Positions 33,685 to 42,288 are shown, counted from the stretch's first letter. The stretch: DNA of 64,000 nt from Guptibacillus hwajinpoensis (GCF_020524165.1 NZ_JAIVKU010000002.1:62001-126000); one strand, 5' to 3'. Numbers and translations are program-made. Notes: generated by a model from the letters alone, not told the origin.

Positions 33685-33703
33685 ACTCTCTAATTTTATT
33701 AAA

Positions 33704-33787
33704 CACCAGGTGAACCAAACTACTAGATCACCGCGCAACTCAACATCTCGTTACCTCTTCTTTTAAAGTAAATAACTCAGTAATACC
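33704..33787. repeat. Decayed AACCAG-type hairpin segment
   Basis: ACCAGGTGAACCAAACTACTAGATCACC, then ...ACCGCGCAACTCAACATC... and AATACCTTCCATTT align with 27182-27313 with gaps. It is an eroded copy of the same element. Confidence 0.5.
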
Positions 33788-33866
33788 TTCCATTTAATTC
33801 AGTGAATAATTTCTCTAACAAGGGGTAGATAATCAATAGAATTCCAATACAACAAGGAGTGAAAGT

Positions 33867-35477
33867 ATGTCTGTCATTAACAACGTGAAAATCTATCAAC
33901 CTGGAAAAGAAACCATTGAAAAAGGTCATCTTGTGGTCGATGACGGGAAAATTTCTTATGTTGGAGACGGGGACTATGAGGGCGATCAAACTGATGTGAT
34001 TGATGGGCAAGGAAAAACCATTGCGCCTTCTTTTAATGATACGCACTTGCATTTGCTTCGCTACGGGTTAATGAAGAAAGAACTGGATTTACGAGAGGTG
34101 ACGACTTGGGAAGAAATGAAACAAATTGTACGAGATCGGTACACGGAAGAGAAAATGGAAGAAAACGAGTGGGTGATTGGGAGGGGATTAATTGATAGTC
34201 AGTTTACCGATCTCGATCATCTCTTAACTGCTCAGGACCTGGATGAATTGGAATATGAGAAGCCGATGTTTTTTCTTCATGATGATGGTCATGAGTGCAT
34301 CGTGAATGATCTCGCCTTAGAGATTATTAAGGAACATGATGATCTTGAAAAGAATCATGACACATTTATTGAAAAAGATGAAAACGGAAATTGGACTGGC
34401 CGATTTAAGGACTCTGCTGTTCATTTTATTAAATTTCACTTTAGACAGAAAACAGAGGATGAGGTGTATGAAGCGATATATGATGCCGTTCCTCATTTAC
34501 TTAAGCACGGGATTACATCAATCCATACAGATGATTTGAATTACACCGGGGCATTTGATCGCGTCTGGAACAGCTATCGAAAACTAGAAAAAGAAGGCGA
34601 CCTCCCCGTTCAGGTTCACCTCCATCATTACGTGTACAACCTTGATAATATGAAGGAGTATTTAAATCACTATGAGCGACGAACAGGCGACGGTTCTGAT
34701 CGTGTTCGAATGGGCGCTTTTAAAATTTTCCTGGATGGCACTCAGCGCCTTCATACGGCAGCGTTAAGACAGGCTTATCATGATCAGCCAGAAACAAGCG
34801 GCACGTTGATTTATTCACAGGAAGAGCTTGATGAAATGGTGAAAATGGCAGATGACAACAACATGCAGGTAACCATGCATGCCATCGGTGACCGAACGGT
34901 TGAGCAGGCGATCAATGCCATTGAAAAGGTAGGGGCAGGCAAAATGCGCCATCGTATTATCCATGCCCAAATTCTTGCGCCGGACTTATTGGAGCGGTTA
35001 AAGAAAATCAAACCTTATCTTGAAATTCAGCCGGGCTTCATGATGAATGAATATGACCAAACAGCTGATTGGGTAGGGAACGAACAAGAAAAGTATTGTA
35101 ATCCATGGAAAACAGTCAGCAAGATGGGTATTCCGTTTACCGGAAGCTCGGATTGCCCGATTGGCCCCCTGTCACCAATGATGCACATTTACGCAGCTGT
35201 GACACGACAGGATGAAGAAGGGAAGCCAGAAGGTGGTTGGATCCCAGATGAGCGTCTTTCAGTTGATGAAATTTACCATGCTTATACCGCAACAGGAGCA
35301 GAGTTAGAGTTTCAGGAAAAAAGGAAGGGCAAGCTTGAAAAAGGACATACGGCTGATTTTGTTGTCCTGTCCGCTCACCCAGGAGAAGTTCAACCTCAAC
35401 AATTAAAAGACATTGAAGTTCTGGAAACTTGGGTGAAAGGTGAAAAGGTGATGGCTAAGCAAGAGGAGTATGCGTGA
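33867..35477 (+). CDS. Amidohydrolase, YtcJ-like (Amidohydro_3)
   Basis: AAGGAGTG lies before the ATG. The 536-residue protein shows the amidohydrolase plan: an N-terminal beta-sandwich strip (GQGKTIAPSFNDTHLHLLRY with the HxH metal pair), YtcJ-type W..GRGLIDSQF, MHAIGDRTVEQAINAIEKV, RIIHAQILAPDLLERLKKI, GSSDCPIGPLSPM and the closing sandwich (GKLEKGHTADFVVLS). YtcJ/NfdA relatives hydrolyse formamides or other cyclic amides with two metals; the substrate is unknown here. Cytoplasmic, single gene, followed by a strong terminator. Confidence 0.85.
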   Translation: MSVINNVKIYQPGKETIEKGHLVVDDGKISYVGDGDYEGDQTDVIDGQGKTIAPSFNDTHLHLLRYGLMKKELDLREVTTWEEMKQIVRDRYTEEKMEENEWVIGRGLIDSQFTDLDHLLTAQDLDELEYEKPMFFLHDDGHECIVNDLALEIIKEHDDLEKNHDTFIEKDENGNWTGRFKDSAVHFIKFHFRQKTEDEVYEAIYDAVPHLLKHGITSIHTDDLNYTGAFDRVWNSYRKLEKEGDLPVQVHLHHYVYNLDNMKEYLNHYERRTGDGSDRVRMGAFKIFLDGTQRLHTAALRQAYHDQPETSGTLIYSQEELDEMVKMADDNNMQVTMHAIGDRTVEQAINAIEKVGAGKMRHRIIHAQILAPDLLERLKKIKPYLEIQPGFMMNEYDQTADWVGNEQEKYCNPWKTVSKMGIPFTGSSDCPIGPLSPMMHIYAAVTRQDEEGKPEGGWIPDERLSVDEIYHAYTATGAELEFQEKRKGKLEKGHTADFVVLSAHPGEVQPQQLKDIEVLETWVKGEKVMAKQEEYA

Positions 35478-35492
35478 TCTAGTATAAGAAGT

Positions 35493-35533
35493 AACCCCCG
35501 ATAAACGAAAAGCTTATTCGTTTATCGGGGGTT
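35493..35533. terminator. Terminator after the amidohydrolase gene
   Basis: AACCCCCGATAAACGA pairs with TCGTTTATCGGGGGTT; the run after it is TATTT, so the stem strength is the main feature. Confidence 0.75.
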
Positions 35534-35563
35534 ATTTCGTGTGATTAAACTATAAAAATGATT

Positions 35564-35585
35564 CTTAAACAAACGTTTGATTAAG
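35564..35585. repeat. Dispersed palindrome CTTAAACAAACGTTTGATTAAG (core 20 bases)
   Basis: Full-length form with one extra matching pair on each side, between two convergent genes. Confidence 0.75.
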
Positions 35586-35635
35586 TTAAGTTTTTGGCTT
35601 GTTGGCAGTGCTTTTTATTCTATTTTGCCAATCCT

Positions 35636-35662
35636 GAATCAAGAGAACCGTCCCCCTGATTC
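35636..35662 (-). repeat. REP-like element, reverse copy inside a coding 3' end
   Basis: On the minus strand GAATCAGGGGGACGGTTC codes for the last residues (ESGGRF) of the hydrolase, and TCTTGATTC supplies the final Ser and the TGA stop. The element has become part of the gene. Confidence 0.8.
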
Positions 35663-36868
35663 TAAAATCTTATAAGGTGTGTGAGGAGTAATCTCCACAG
35701 TTTTCTCTAATCTTTCACTATTTCTAATGATGATATAGCAAATTGTTTCTTTTTCCGTTGGAGAATAGTTTACACTGTGTGATTGAAGGATTTGTTCTGA
35801 TAAAAATAGGCAAGTTAAATCGTTTATACGTAATTGATAATAACCAGTGTGGTTCGGATTGAGGGTGCAATTTTTTTCATTTTCAAAAATGTCGATCTTC
35901 CCTTTCCCTTTTAGTAATAAGAGGCAATATTCTTCATTGAGAAGATAAAAGTCGTTTAATATGGCATCCTCGATTTCAAGCTTTTCAGAAATGATCCCGA
36001 AACTTTTAAACAAAACTTCATTATGAGTTCCCTTTACAACATGTTTCTCTCCATCGATAGCAAACACACTTTTTAGCACGGCGTTCCCATCACCAGCTTC
36101 AGTTTTGAGCGCGTTGATTACTTTTCCATCAATCCAGTCTTTTTTTGAAGAGGAAGGGACAACCTCAAAATATTCGATTGTTTCTTCTCCAATTCCGGCA
36201 ATGAGGGTGACCGCGATTTTTCTCTTTTTTAATTTCTTTGGTTTCGAATTCAGGTTATCGAGGATGTTGTTTTGGGTTTTCATGGAATCATATGGGATGG
36301 GGGTATAACCATTCGATGATTGTTTACATAACAAATAGCTTCCAAATGAATGGCTAGGGACAATATCGTGCAGCCCTTTAAAATAGTGATGGATAGCGGT
36401 TAGCTCGTTGGTATGGTGGATCTTTGGAAGCAACCATAAGTAAGCTTCCATATAGAGCCGCACCAGATTGAACTTTTCTCCTGAAGTAATTGGAAGAGAG
36501 CCGCCAGTCCAATAGCTTAAGTTAGGGGGTGATCCTGCATTCGGCGTACACATCATAATGATTTGATCAATGTCGTTCTTGTAATAAAAGCTTTGTGCAT
36601 AGGTTCTACTTACTAATCCCCCCATACTATGGCAGATGATATTCACTTTCTTTTGTTTTGATACTTCCTTTGCTTTCTGTATCGTTTCATATAAATAATG
36701 CTTTGCAGAATGACGAATCGGTTTTCGCCAATCGTAATATGAGATAAAAAGATTTGTTCCTTCAATGAGCCCTAATTCCTTTTCAAGTAACGTGATAAAA
36801 GGCTTATAGACAATTCCAGCCACACCAAAGTGCCAATCTCCGGTACCCGGAATGATGACATCACTCAT
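35639..36868 (-). CDS. Alpha/beta-hydrolase (lipase/LCAT-like); real N-terminus probably upstream of the first ATG
   Basis: The nucleophile elbow is NIICHSMGGLVSRTYAQSF (Ser in HSMGG). From ATG 36868 the protein has 409 residues, but the same frame continues upstream, reading YPVVFVPGLFGSMSDVIIPG, the first beta-strand and oxyanion-loop motif of this fold. That segment would be lost with the ATG. In-frame codons back to 36940 include no ATG, GTG or TTG; GGGGGCGAGGA followed by ATA and ATT (36937-36932) suggests an unusual start. Otherwise the gene may have lost its start codon. The C-terminus is encoded by a REP-like element. Cytosolic esterase or lipase; substrate unknown. Confidence 0.65.
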   Translation of the reverse strand: MSDVIIPGTGDWHFGVAGIVYKPFITLLEKELGLIEGTNLFISYYDWRKPIRHSAKHYLYETIQKAKEVSKQKKVNIICHSMGGLVSRTYAQSFYYKNDIDQIIMMCTPNAGSPPNLSYWTGGSLPITSGEKFNLVRLYMEAYLWLLPKIHHTNELTAIHHYFKGLHDIVPSHSFGSYLLCKQSSNGYTPIPYDSMKTQNNILDNLNSKPKKLKKRKIAVTLIAGIGEETIEYFEVVPSSSKKDWIDGKVINALKTEAGDGNAVLKSVFAIDGEKHVVKGTHNEVLFKSFGIISEKLEIEDAILNDFYLLNEEYCLLLLKGKGKIDIFENEKNCTLNPNHTGYYQLRINDLTCLFLSEQILQSHSVNYSPTEKETICYIIIRNSERLEKTVEITPHTPYKILESGGRFS

Positions 36869-37030
36869 TGAACCAAAAAGACCAGGTACAAAAACTACAG
36901 GATACTCATTCCTTGTTTTAAGATGACTTTTAATTATTCCTCGCCCCCTTCATGGCGTTAGATGGATTGATATTAATTTATTTTTTTGTCACCTAAAAAA
37001 GACTTGCGAATCATAACCCAAAGAAATAAA

Positions 37031-37064
37031 GGTGCTCGCCATTGTAGAGGTTGGCATCTTTTTT
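37031..37064. terminator. Weak hairpin with T-run
   Basis: GGTGCTCGCC and GGTTGGCATC pair imperfectly, followed by six T. No gene on the plus strand ends here, so its role is unclear. Confidence 0.35.
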
Positions 37065-37084
37065 ATTTGTTAATTGTAGGCGTG

Positions 37085-37112
37085 TGAATGGACACAACCG
37101 TTCCAGTAATTC
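37085..37112 (-). repeat. Degenerate REP-like element, reverse copy
   Basis: GAATGGACACAACCGTTCC and AGTAATTC match the reverse core with several changes. Confidence 0.5.
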
Positions 37113-37203
37113 TTAACTAATCAAGAAAAGATAGTCGGAGAGATAATGTAACATGATTGTTGAAGGCAATTTTTGTTCATGCAAAAATACTTATAATAAT
37201 AAA

Positions 37204-37220
37204 TGTCAGATAAATTAACA
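37204..37220 (+). promoter_or_regulatory. TnrA/GlnR box upstream of the ammonium transporter
   Basis: TGTCAGATAAATTAACA fits the TnrA/GlnR consensus TGTNA-N7-TNACA exactly. It lies just after a TATAAT (37192-37197) and 57 bases before the amt start, so binding would affect this promoter; overlap with the probable transcription start favours repression by GlnR in nitrogen excess. Confidence 0.75.
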
Positions 37221-37276
37221 TTTTCTAAAAACCAGTGGTCTATTGGGGTTCTGAAAAAATGAAAGGGGAAGTTGGA

Positions 37277-38563
37277 ATGGATTCGATGTTTTTGATGAAT
37301 AGTCTTTGGGTGATGTTTTCAGCAGTGCTGGTTATTTTGATGCTAGGCGGCTTCATTTTACTTGAAGCTGGTTCAACGCGAATGAAAAATGCTGGCCATA
37401 TTGCTGGTAAGACAATCTTTACATTTGGGATTGCTTCACTGGTCTTTTGGGCAGTTGGATATGGGTTAATTTTCGGAGAAGGAAATGGGTTCTTCGGTTT
37501 AACAGACTTTTTCTATTCAGGTTATGAAATTGAAGGATTAGGACTTTCGGGGCCTGTTTTCTTCTTATTCCAGCTCGCGTTCGCAGGAATTTCTTTAACG
37601 ATCGCGTTTGGTGGCTTTGCCGAACGTGCGAAATTAACGGCTTATATTCTGTTTGCGGTATTATTTTCCGTTCTCGTTTATCCGGTTATTGCGCACTGGA
37701 TTTGGGGCGGTGGCTGGTTAGCGGAGCATGGAAAACAAGACTTCGCTGGTTCTACCGTTGTTCACTTAACAGGGGCAATGGGCGCTTTTGCCGCAACCAT
37801 TCTTTTAAAACCACGAATTGGGAAATACAATAAAGATGGTTCTCCAAACAACATTGCCGGACACAACCAGGTATTTACGGCACTTGGTGTGCTTGTCTTA
37901 TGGGTCGGTTGGTTCGGGTTTAATGCAGGTAGTACGTTATCCGCAGACGCTGCATTTTTCGGATTTGTTGCGATGAATACAAACTTAGCAGCAGGTGCTG
38001 GAGCTGTTGCCGCCTTATTTGTTGCCTGGGCAGTGACAGGAAAAGCAGATGTACCAACAATGCTAAACGGCGGATTAGCTGGACTAGTTGCGATTACGGC
38101 TTCCTGTGCTTTTGTTGATACGTGGGCTGCCGTTGTCATTGGACTCGTTGCCGGATTCATTGTGTTTTACAGTATGAGATTTTTTGAAAAACGGAAAGTG
38201 GATGATCCGATCTTTGCGTTATCTGTTCACGGTGTAGCAGGTGTATGGGGAACGTTATCAAACGGTTTGTTTGCAACACCTGAACTTGCGACTGTTGGGA
38301 AGCCAGGACTTTTCTACGGTGGTGGTTTCGAACAGCTAGGCGTTCAAGCGCTTGGCGTTGGTGCGAGTGGCGCATATGCATTTGTTGTTTCGTTTATTCT
38401 GCTAGTCATCATTAAGAAAGTGCTTAACGGTTTACGTGTCACAGAAGAAGAAGAGATTATCGGTCTTGATTTGAGTGAGCACGGTAGCTATGGCTATCCA
38501 GAATTCTTGGAAACGCGCCACCAGTCAGGGCAGCATGGAGAAAGCAGCTCAAAATCCGGTTAA
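37277..38563 (+). CDS. amt: Ammonium transporter (Amt/Rh family)
   Basis: ATG 37277 is chosen over GTG 37235 because AAGGGGAAG lies before it and the first membrane helix then starts at once (LWVMFSAVLVILMLGGFILL). The 428-residue protein has eleven helices; twin pore histidines sit in STVVHLTGAMGAFAATI and ALSVHGVAGVWGTLSNGLF, with AFAGISLTIAFGGFAERAKL between. It imports ammonium in nitrogen-poor conditions, consistent with the TnrA/GlnR box upstream. No glnK (PII) follows; a GlnD-like nucleotidyltransferase does. Confidence 0.92.
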   Translation: MDSMFLMNSLWVMFSAVLVILMLGGFILLEAGSTRMKNAGHIAGKTIFTFGIASLVFWAVGYGLIFGEGNGFFGLTDFFYSGYEIEGLGLSGPVFFLFQLAFAGISLTIAFGGFAERAKLTAYILFAVLFSVLVYPVIAHWIWGGGWLAEHGKQDFAGSTVVHLTGAMGAFAATILLKPRIGKYNKDGSPNNIAGHNQVFTALGVLVLWVGWFGFNAGSTLSADAAFFGFVAMNTNLAAGAGAVAALFVAWAVTGKADVPTMLNGGLAGLVAITASCAFVDTWAAVVIGLVAGFIVFYSMRFFEKRKVDDPIFALSVHGVAGVWGTLSNGLFATPELATVGKPGLFYGGGFEQLGVQALGVGASGAYAFVVSFILLVIIKKVLNGLRVTEEEEIIGLDLSEHGSYGYPEFLETRHQSGQHGESSSKSG

Positions 38564-38587
38564 TCGAAAAGCGAAGGGGCTGTCGAT

Positions 38588-39565
38588 ATGGAAGATGGTA
38601 ATACTTATGAAGATCTAAGGAACATGAGAGAACAACAAATCAAGCATGTTGCAACAGATCATTCTGAGCTGAATCATTTCCATGATCACCTGATCGGTCA
38701 AGTCGTGCATCGTGCATTAGAGAAAGTGAAAAAAGAGTGGGGGCCTCCCCCGTCTCCTTTTTCATTTTTTTTAATGGGAAGCGGAGGTCGGTTTGAACAA
38801 GCGTTATGGAGCGATCAGGATCATGGGATTGTTTATGAAATGCCGAGCAACGAGGCGCATGACTATTTTCTTAAGCTTGGAAAAGAAATATCGGATGGCC
38901 TGCATTCGGTTGGATATGAATACTGTGATGGGAATGTGATGGCGTCCAATCCACTTTGGTGTAAATCTATAGAAGAGTGGAAACGGCAGCTTGAAAACTG
39001 GATGGAGGATGAAAGTTTTGAAGCAATCCGCCACTTATTGATTTTTATTGATGCAAGAGTGTTAGTAGGGCGGGAGTCGTATATTAAAGATTTAAAACAT
39101 GTTATCCACACTCAAATCGTTGAATCACCATTCTTATTAAAAAGAATGTTGAATAATACGATGCGGCTACAAAAAGGGATCGGTGTATTCGGTCAACTAC
39201 TCGTGGAAACGCATGGTTCCCACACGGGAGAAATCAATTTAAAACAGACGGCTTTATTTCCGTATGTGAATGCCGTCCGACTTCTTGCCATGAAGGATGG
39301 AGTAATGAAAACGTCCACTTTATCGAGACTGGATTCTTTATCCGATGAAATGAGCCGCTTTAAACATCACGATTACAAAGATAAATTTAGGCAGCTTTTG
39401 CAGTTCCGCCTAGTCTATGGAAAACAAGAAAATTATGAAGCCGTTCATTACGTGACGATTGATTCTCTCCCGAAAGAACAGAAGAAAGAGCTTAAAGAGA
39501 TGATGAAAACAGGAATTGAGCTATACAATGACACCACAAAGACCATCGAAAAAGGGTGTTCCTAA
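38588..39565 (+). CDS. DUF294 nucleotidyltransferase-like protein (GlnD-type catalytic motif)
   Basis: The 325-residue protein carries FFLMGSGGRFEQALWSDQDH, the GSGGR..(E)...D.D nucleotidyltransferase signature shared by DUF294 proteins and GlnD uridylyltransferases, at about residues 60-82, followed by a helical C-terminal domain. No CBS, HD or ACT domain is attached, unlike GlnD. It starts 24 bases after amt and its stop overlaps the next start, so the three genes are one operon. DUF294 proteins are presumed to nucleotidylate a signalling partner; regulation of nitrogen uptake is an inference from context. Confidence 0.8.
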   Translation: MEDGNTYEDLRNMREQQIKHVATDHSELNHFHDHLIGQVVHRALEKVKKEWGPPPSPFSFFLMGSGGRFEQALWSDQDHGIVYEMPSNEAHDYFLKLGKEISDGLHSVGYEYCDGNVMASNPLWCKSIEEWKRQLENWMEDESFEAIRHLLIFIDARVLVGRESYIKDLKHVIHTQIVESPFLLKRMLNNTMRLQKGIGVFGQLLVETHGSHTGEINLKQTALFPYVNAVRLLAMKDGVMKTSTLSRLDSLSDEMSRFKHHDYKDKFRQLLQFRLVYGKQENYEAVHYVTIDSLPKEQKKELKEMMKTGIELYNDTTKTIEKGCS

Positions 39566-40297
39566 ATGCGGATGAATCAAATGGTTCAATATTTAAAACA
39601 GCTGTCTGGTAGAGTGAATACGAGCATGTACGCATCGATCCAAGATCAATCAAATCCTCATCACATTTCCATGTTAAGACAGATGCAAAAAGAAATTAAA
39701 ATGAAAAACACGTTGGAAGTTCCTTTAAATGAATTACGCGTTGTTGTATTTGATCTTGAAACGACTGGTTTTTATCCGAATAAAGGCGATGCGATGCTGT
39801 CAATTGGTGCTGTGAAGGTAACGGGTGAAACAATTCAGGATGAGACGTTTTATTCACTCGTTCAGTCAAATACAGCCCCATCTGAAGAGGTGACAAACTT
39901 AACGGGAATTAAAGCAGAAGATCTCGATTCAGCGCCACCCCTATCAGATGTACTCGCTCGATTTTATGAATTTATTAAAGGGCACACCTTAGTGGCGCAC
40001 CATGCCAAGCATGAACAAGCCTTCATGCAGCATGCCACTTGGAGTTTAATGCGCGCCAATTTCGACCATCGCATTGTGGATACTTCTTTTTTGATTCGAA
40101 TTGCTGAGCCAGAGTTAAAAGGGTTTCAATTAGAAGACTGCTGTACGAATTGTGGGATTGAAGTAAAAGATCGCCATCATGCCCTTGGCGATGCCAAAAT
40201 GACAGCTGAGCTTTGGTGTCATTACCTGAAGATCATTCAGGAGATGGGATTTACGAATTTGCGTGAGGTGTATGAGCAGTTGGCTAAGATGGGGTAG
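39566..40297 (+). CDS. DnaQ-like 3'-5' exonuclease (DEDDh)
   Basis: The DEDDh motifs are visible: VVFDLETTGFYPNKGDAM (Exo I, D and E), TLVAHHAKHEQAFM (Exo II) and DRHHALGDAKMTAELW (Exo III, H....D). The 243-residue protein has a ~55-residue N-terminal extension before the nuclease domain. It begins on the base after the DUF294 stop. DUF294 and DnaQ-like genes commonly travel together in bacteria; a nuclease removing a nucleotide or oligonucleotide signal would fit but is unproven. Confidence 0.85.
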   Translation: MRMNQMVQYLKQLSGRVNTSMYASIQDQSNPHHISMLRQMQKEIKMKNTLEVPLNELRVVVFDLETTGFYPNKGDAMLSIGAVKVTGETIQDETFYSLVQSNTAPSEEVTNLTGIKAEDLDSAPPLSDVLARFYEFIKGHTLVAHHAKHEQAFMQHATWSLMRANFDHRIVDTSFLIRIAEPELKGFQLEDCCTNCGIEVKDRHHALGDAKMTAELWCHYLKIIQEMGFTNLREVYEQLAKMG

Positions 40298-40299
40298 GG

Positions 40300-40325
40300 C
40301 ATCATGGGGACGGTTCTCGTGATTC
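40300..40325 (+). repeat. REP-like element, forward copy near a stop codon
   Basis: CATCATGGGGACGGTTCTCG then TGATTC begins two bases after the exonuclease TAG. Confidence 0.75.
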
Positions 40326-40403
40326 TTTAAATAAGAAAGAAGAAAGTTATATGATAGTAAGTCATGATAGGGTACTAGTAAGTTTTTGATGACAACAAGA
40401 CTT

Positions 40404-40451
40404 AAAAACCAGGTGAACGAATCGATCACATGATTCATTCACCTGGTTTTT
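40404..40451. terminator. AACCAG-type hairpin, ~20-base arms
   Basis: AAAAACCAGGTGAACGAATC pairs with GATTCATTCACCTGGTTTTT with one mismatch; T-runs on both strands serve the convergent exonuclease and transporter genes. Confidence 0.85.
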
Positions 40452-40470
40452 TGTTTATATAAAGTTAGCA

Positions 40471-40508
40471 GAATCAGCAGAACCGTCCCGCTGATTCCCG
40501 CTGATTCT
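40471..40508 (-). repeat. REP-like element, reverse copy
   Basis: GAATCAGCAGAACCGTCCC plus GCTGATTCCCGCTGATTC, four bases beyond the stop codon of the minus-strand transporter gene. Confidence 0.8.
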
Positions 40509-40512
40509 TTGC

Positions 40513-41871
40513 TTACTTCGCATACGTCTCCTTAATAATCGGTACAGACAATGCCCCAACCACAAGGAACACGCCAGAAAGCAAAATCATAAACGGCATA
40601 GAAGATCCAATCAGTGGGAACAGAACAAAGCTTAAGCAAGAAGCAATGATCTGCGGCAAACAAATGCTTCCGTTAAAGAGTCCAAGATAGGTTCCCATAT
40701 TATTCCCTTTCAGCGCATTCGTTAGAATCGTGAATGGGAAGGTCATCATCGCGGCCCATGCGATTCCGATTAGTGTAAAGGAAATCACCAGTGCCCACTG
40801 GTTGTGAACGAAGAAGACGGACCCAAATCCGATTCCGCCTAGTAATAAGCTAATCGCATAATAGAATTTTCTTGAGTTATTAGGAATACGAGATAACGCT
40901 AGAGACCAGAGGACAGCGCCAATTGACTGAACCGCTGTTAAAATCCCAAACCAGTTTCCGGCATCTTGGTACGCCGCACTTGAAGGGTCGCTAGTATTCC
41001 AAACGTTTAACGCAATGGCACCTGTACCGTATGTCCACAAGTATTGAAAACCCATCCAGCAGAATAATTGAACGAGCGTAACGGTCCAAAATACTTTTGG
41101 AGCGCTTCCAAGTAATTTAAAAATGTTTACTTTTTCTTTCGTTGATTCTTTTGTAATGCCGTGATAAACAGCAAACTCATCTGGTGTATACTCTTTTACT
41201 TTCCATACTGTAATGAGACTGCAGACAATGAGGACACCAGCTCCAACATAAAAGGAAAGGACAACTGATTGTGGCACAACACCTTTTGGAGCGCTGTTTG
41301 AAACGCCAATCATCGTTAGGAGAAACGGGAAAATACTAGCTAACACAGCACCACTGTTTGATAGAAAGCTTTGGATCGAGTAGGCAAACCCTTTTTGTTC
41401 TTTGTTTACCATGTCACCAACCATCATTTTAAATGGCTGCATCGCCATGTTTGATGAAACATCCATAAATAGAATGGCAATGGCGCCAAACGTCATCGCT
41501 GTCACTGCAGTAAATCCAAAACTACCTGAATTGGGCAAGAGACACATCACAATGACGGCAACAACAGCTCCAACGAGGAGATAAGGAATTCGGCGACCAA
41601 GCCCTGGTATCCAGGTTCGATCGGAGAAATAACCTACTAAAGGCTGGACGACTAATCCTGCAAGTGGTGGTAGGATGAAGAAGATTCCCAGATTGTGAGG
41701 ATCGGCACCAAGTGTTTGGAAAATCCGTCCCATATTGGCGCTTTGCAATGAAAAGGCCATCTGAACGCCCAAAAATCCGAAGCTAATTAACCAAATTGTC
41801 GTAAGTGGCAGGGCAGGTAATTCTTTTTGATATCGTTTTTCACTGGTTGTGGCAACTTGTTCTTGTAACAT
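40513..41871 (-). CDS. MFS sugar transporter, SLC45/maltose-type
   Basis: ATG 41871 is used because CAGGAGGAG precedes it; an upstream ATG at 41946 has none. The 452-residue protein has twelve helices and begins TTIWLISFGFLGVQMAFSLQ, then PPLAGLVVQPLVGYFSDRTW (MFS A-loop) and GRRIPYLLVGAVVAVIVMCL. This pattern fits SLC45-like MFS carriers, often next to maltose or alpha-glucoside genes in Bacilli. Here no catabolic gene is adjacent, but two LacI-type operators lie upstream, so a sugar as inducer is likely. Sugar identity is inferred. Confidence 0.78.
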   Translation of the reverse strand: MLQEQVATTSEKRYQKELPALPLTTIWLISFGFLGVQMAFSLQSANMGRIFQTLGADPHNLGIFFILPPLAGLVVQPLVGYFSDRTWIPGLGRRIPYLLVGAVVAVIVMCLLPNSGSFGFTAVTAMTFGAIAILFMDVSSNMAMQPFKMMVGDMVNKEQKGFAYSIQSFLSNSGAVLASIFPFLLTMIGVSNSAPKGVVPQSVVLSFYVGAGVLIVCSLITVWKVKEYTPDEFAVYHGITKESTKEKVNIFKLLGSAPKVFWTVTLVQLFCWMGFQYLWTYGTGAIALNVWNTSDPSSAAYQDAGNWFGILTAVQSIGAVLWSLALSRIPNNSRKFYYAISLLLGGIGFGSVFFVHNQWALVISFTLIGIAWAAMMTFPFTILTNALKGNNMGTYLGLFNGSICLPQIIASCLSFVLFPLIGSSMPFMILLSGVFLVVGALSVPIIKETYAK

Positions 41872-41931
41872 CGTACTCCTCCTGTAAGTATGTATTGAGA
41901 CGTGAATCATGCGATTAAATTGATTAAAATG

Positions 41932-41945
41932 TGCAATCGCTTGCA
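41932..41945 (-). promoter_or_regulatory. LacI-family operator upstream of the MFS transporter
   Basis: TGCAATCGCTTGCA is a near-perfect palindrome with the central CG typical of MalR/LacI-family operators, 61 bases before the transporter start. Confidence 0.65.
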
Positions 41946-42130
41946 TTTACGATAAAAAATATTTTCTGTTCGTGTCGTGACTTGTATGTTCCTTTGATAA
42001 GGGTAATTACATCATGATAACGCTTTATAAATAAGGCTTTCTTCCTTAGTGATAGTGAGATACTAAAGGAATGCTTCATTAATAAGATAAAGCGTTTTCC
42101 TTGAATAGTATATACTACTACGAAACATTT

Positions 42131-42146
42131 ACGCAACCGTTTGCAT
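42131..42146. promoter_or_regulatory. Second LacI-family operator in the same intergenic region
   Basis: CGCAACCGTTTGCA has the same core (GCAAcCGtTTGC). It lies ~200 bases from the first operator, a distance that would allow looping, and also upstream of the divergent DUF2207 gene. Nothing else is recognised in 41946-42288. Confidence 0.55.
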
Positions 42147-42288
42147 TAATTTTTTCTTCTTTTGACAAGAGAATATGGTATGAAAAAACTCACTAGTTTC
42201 CAATTGATTTGTAACTTTTCTCCTATTTCTCCGTATATAGAGTGAAAGTATTGCAGGTGCAAAACGTATGGGAAAGAAGGGTAAGCCT

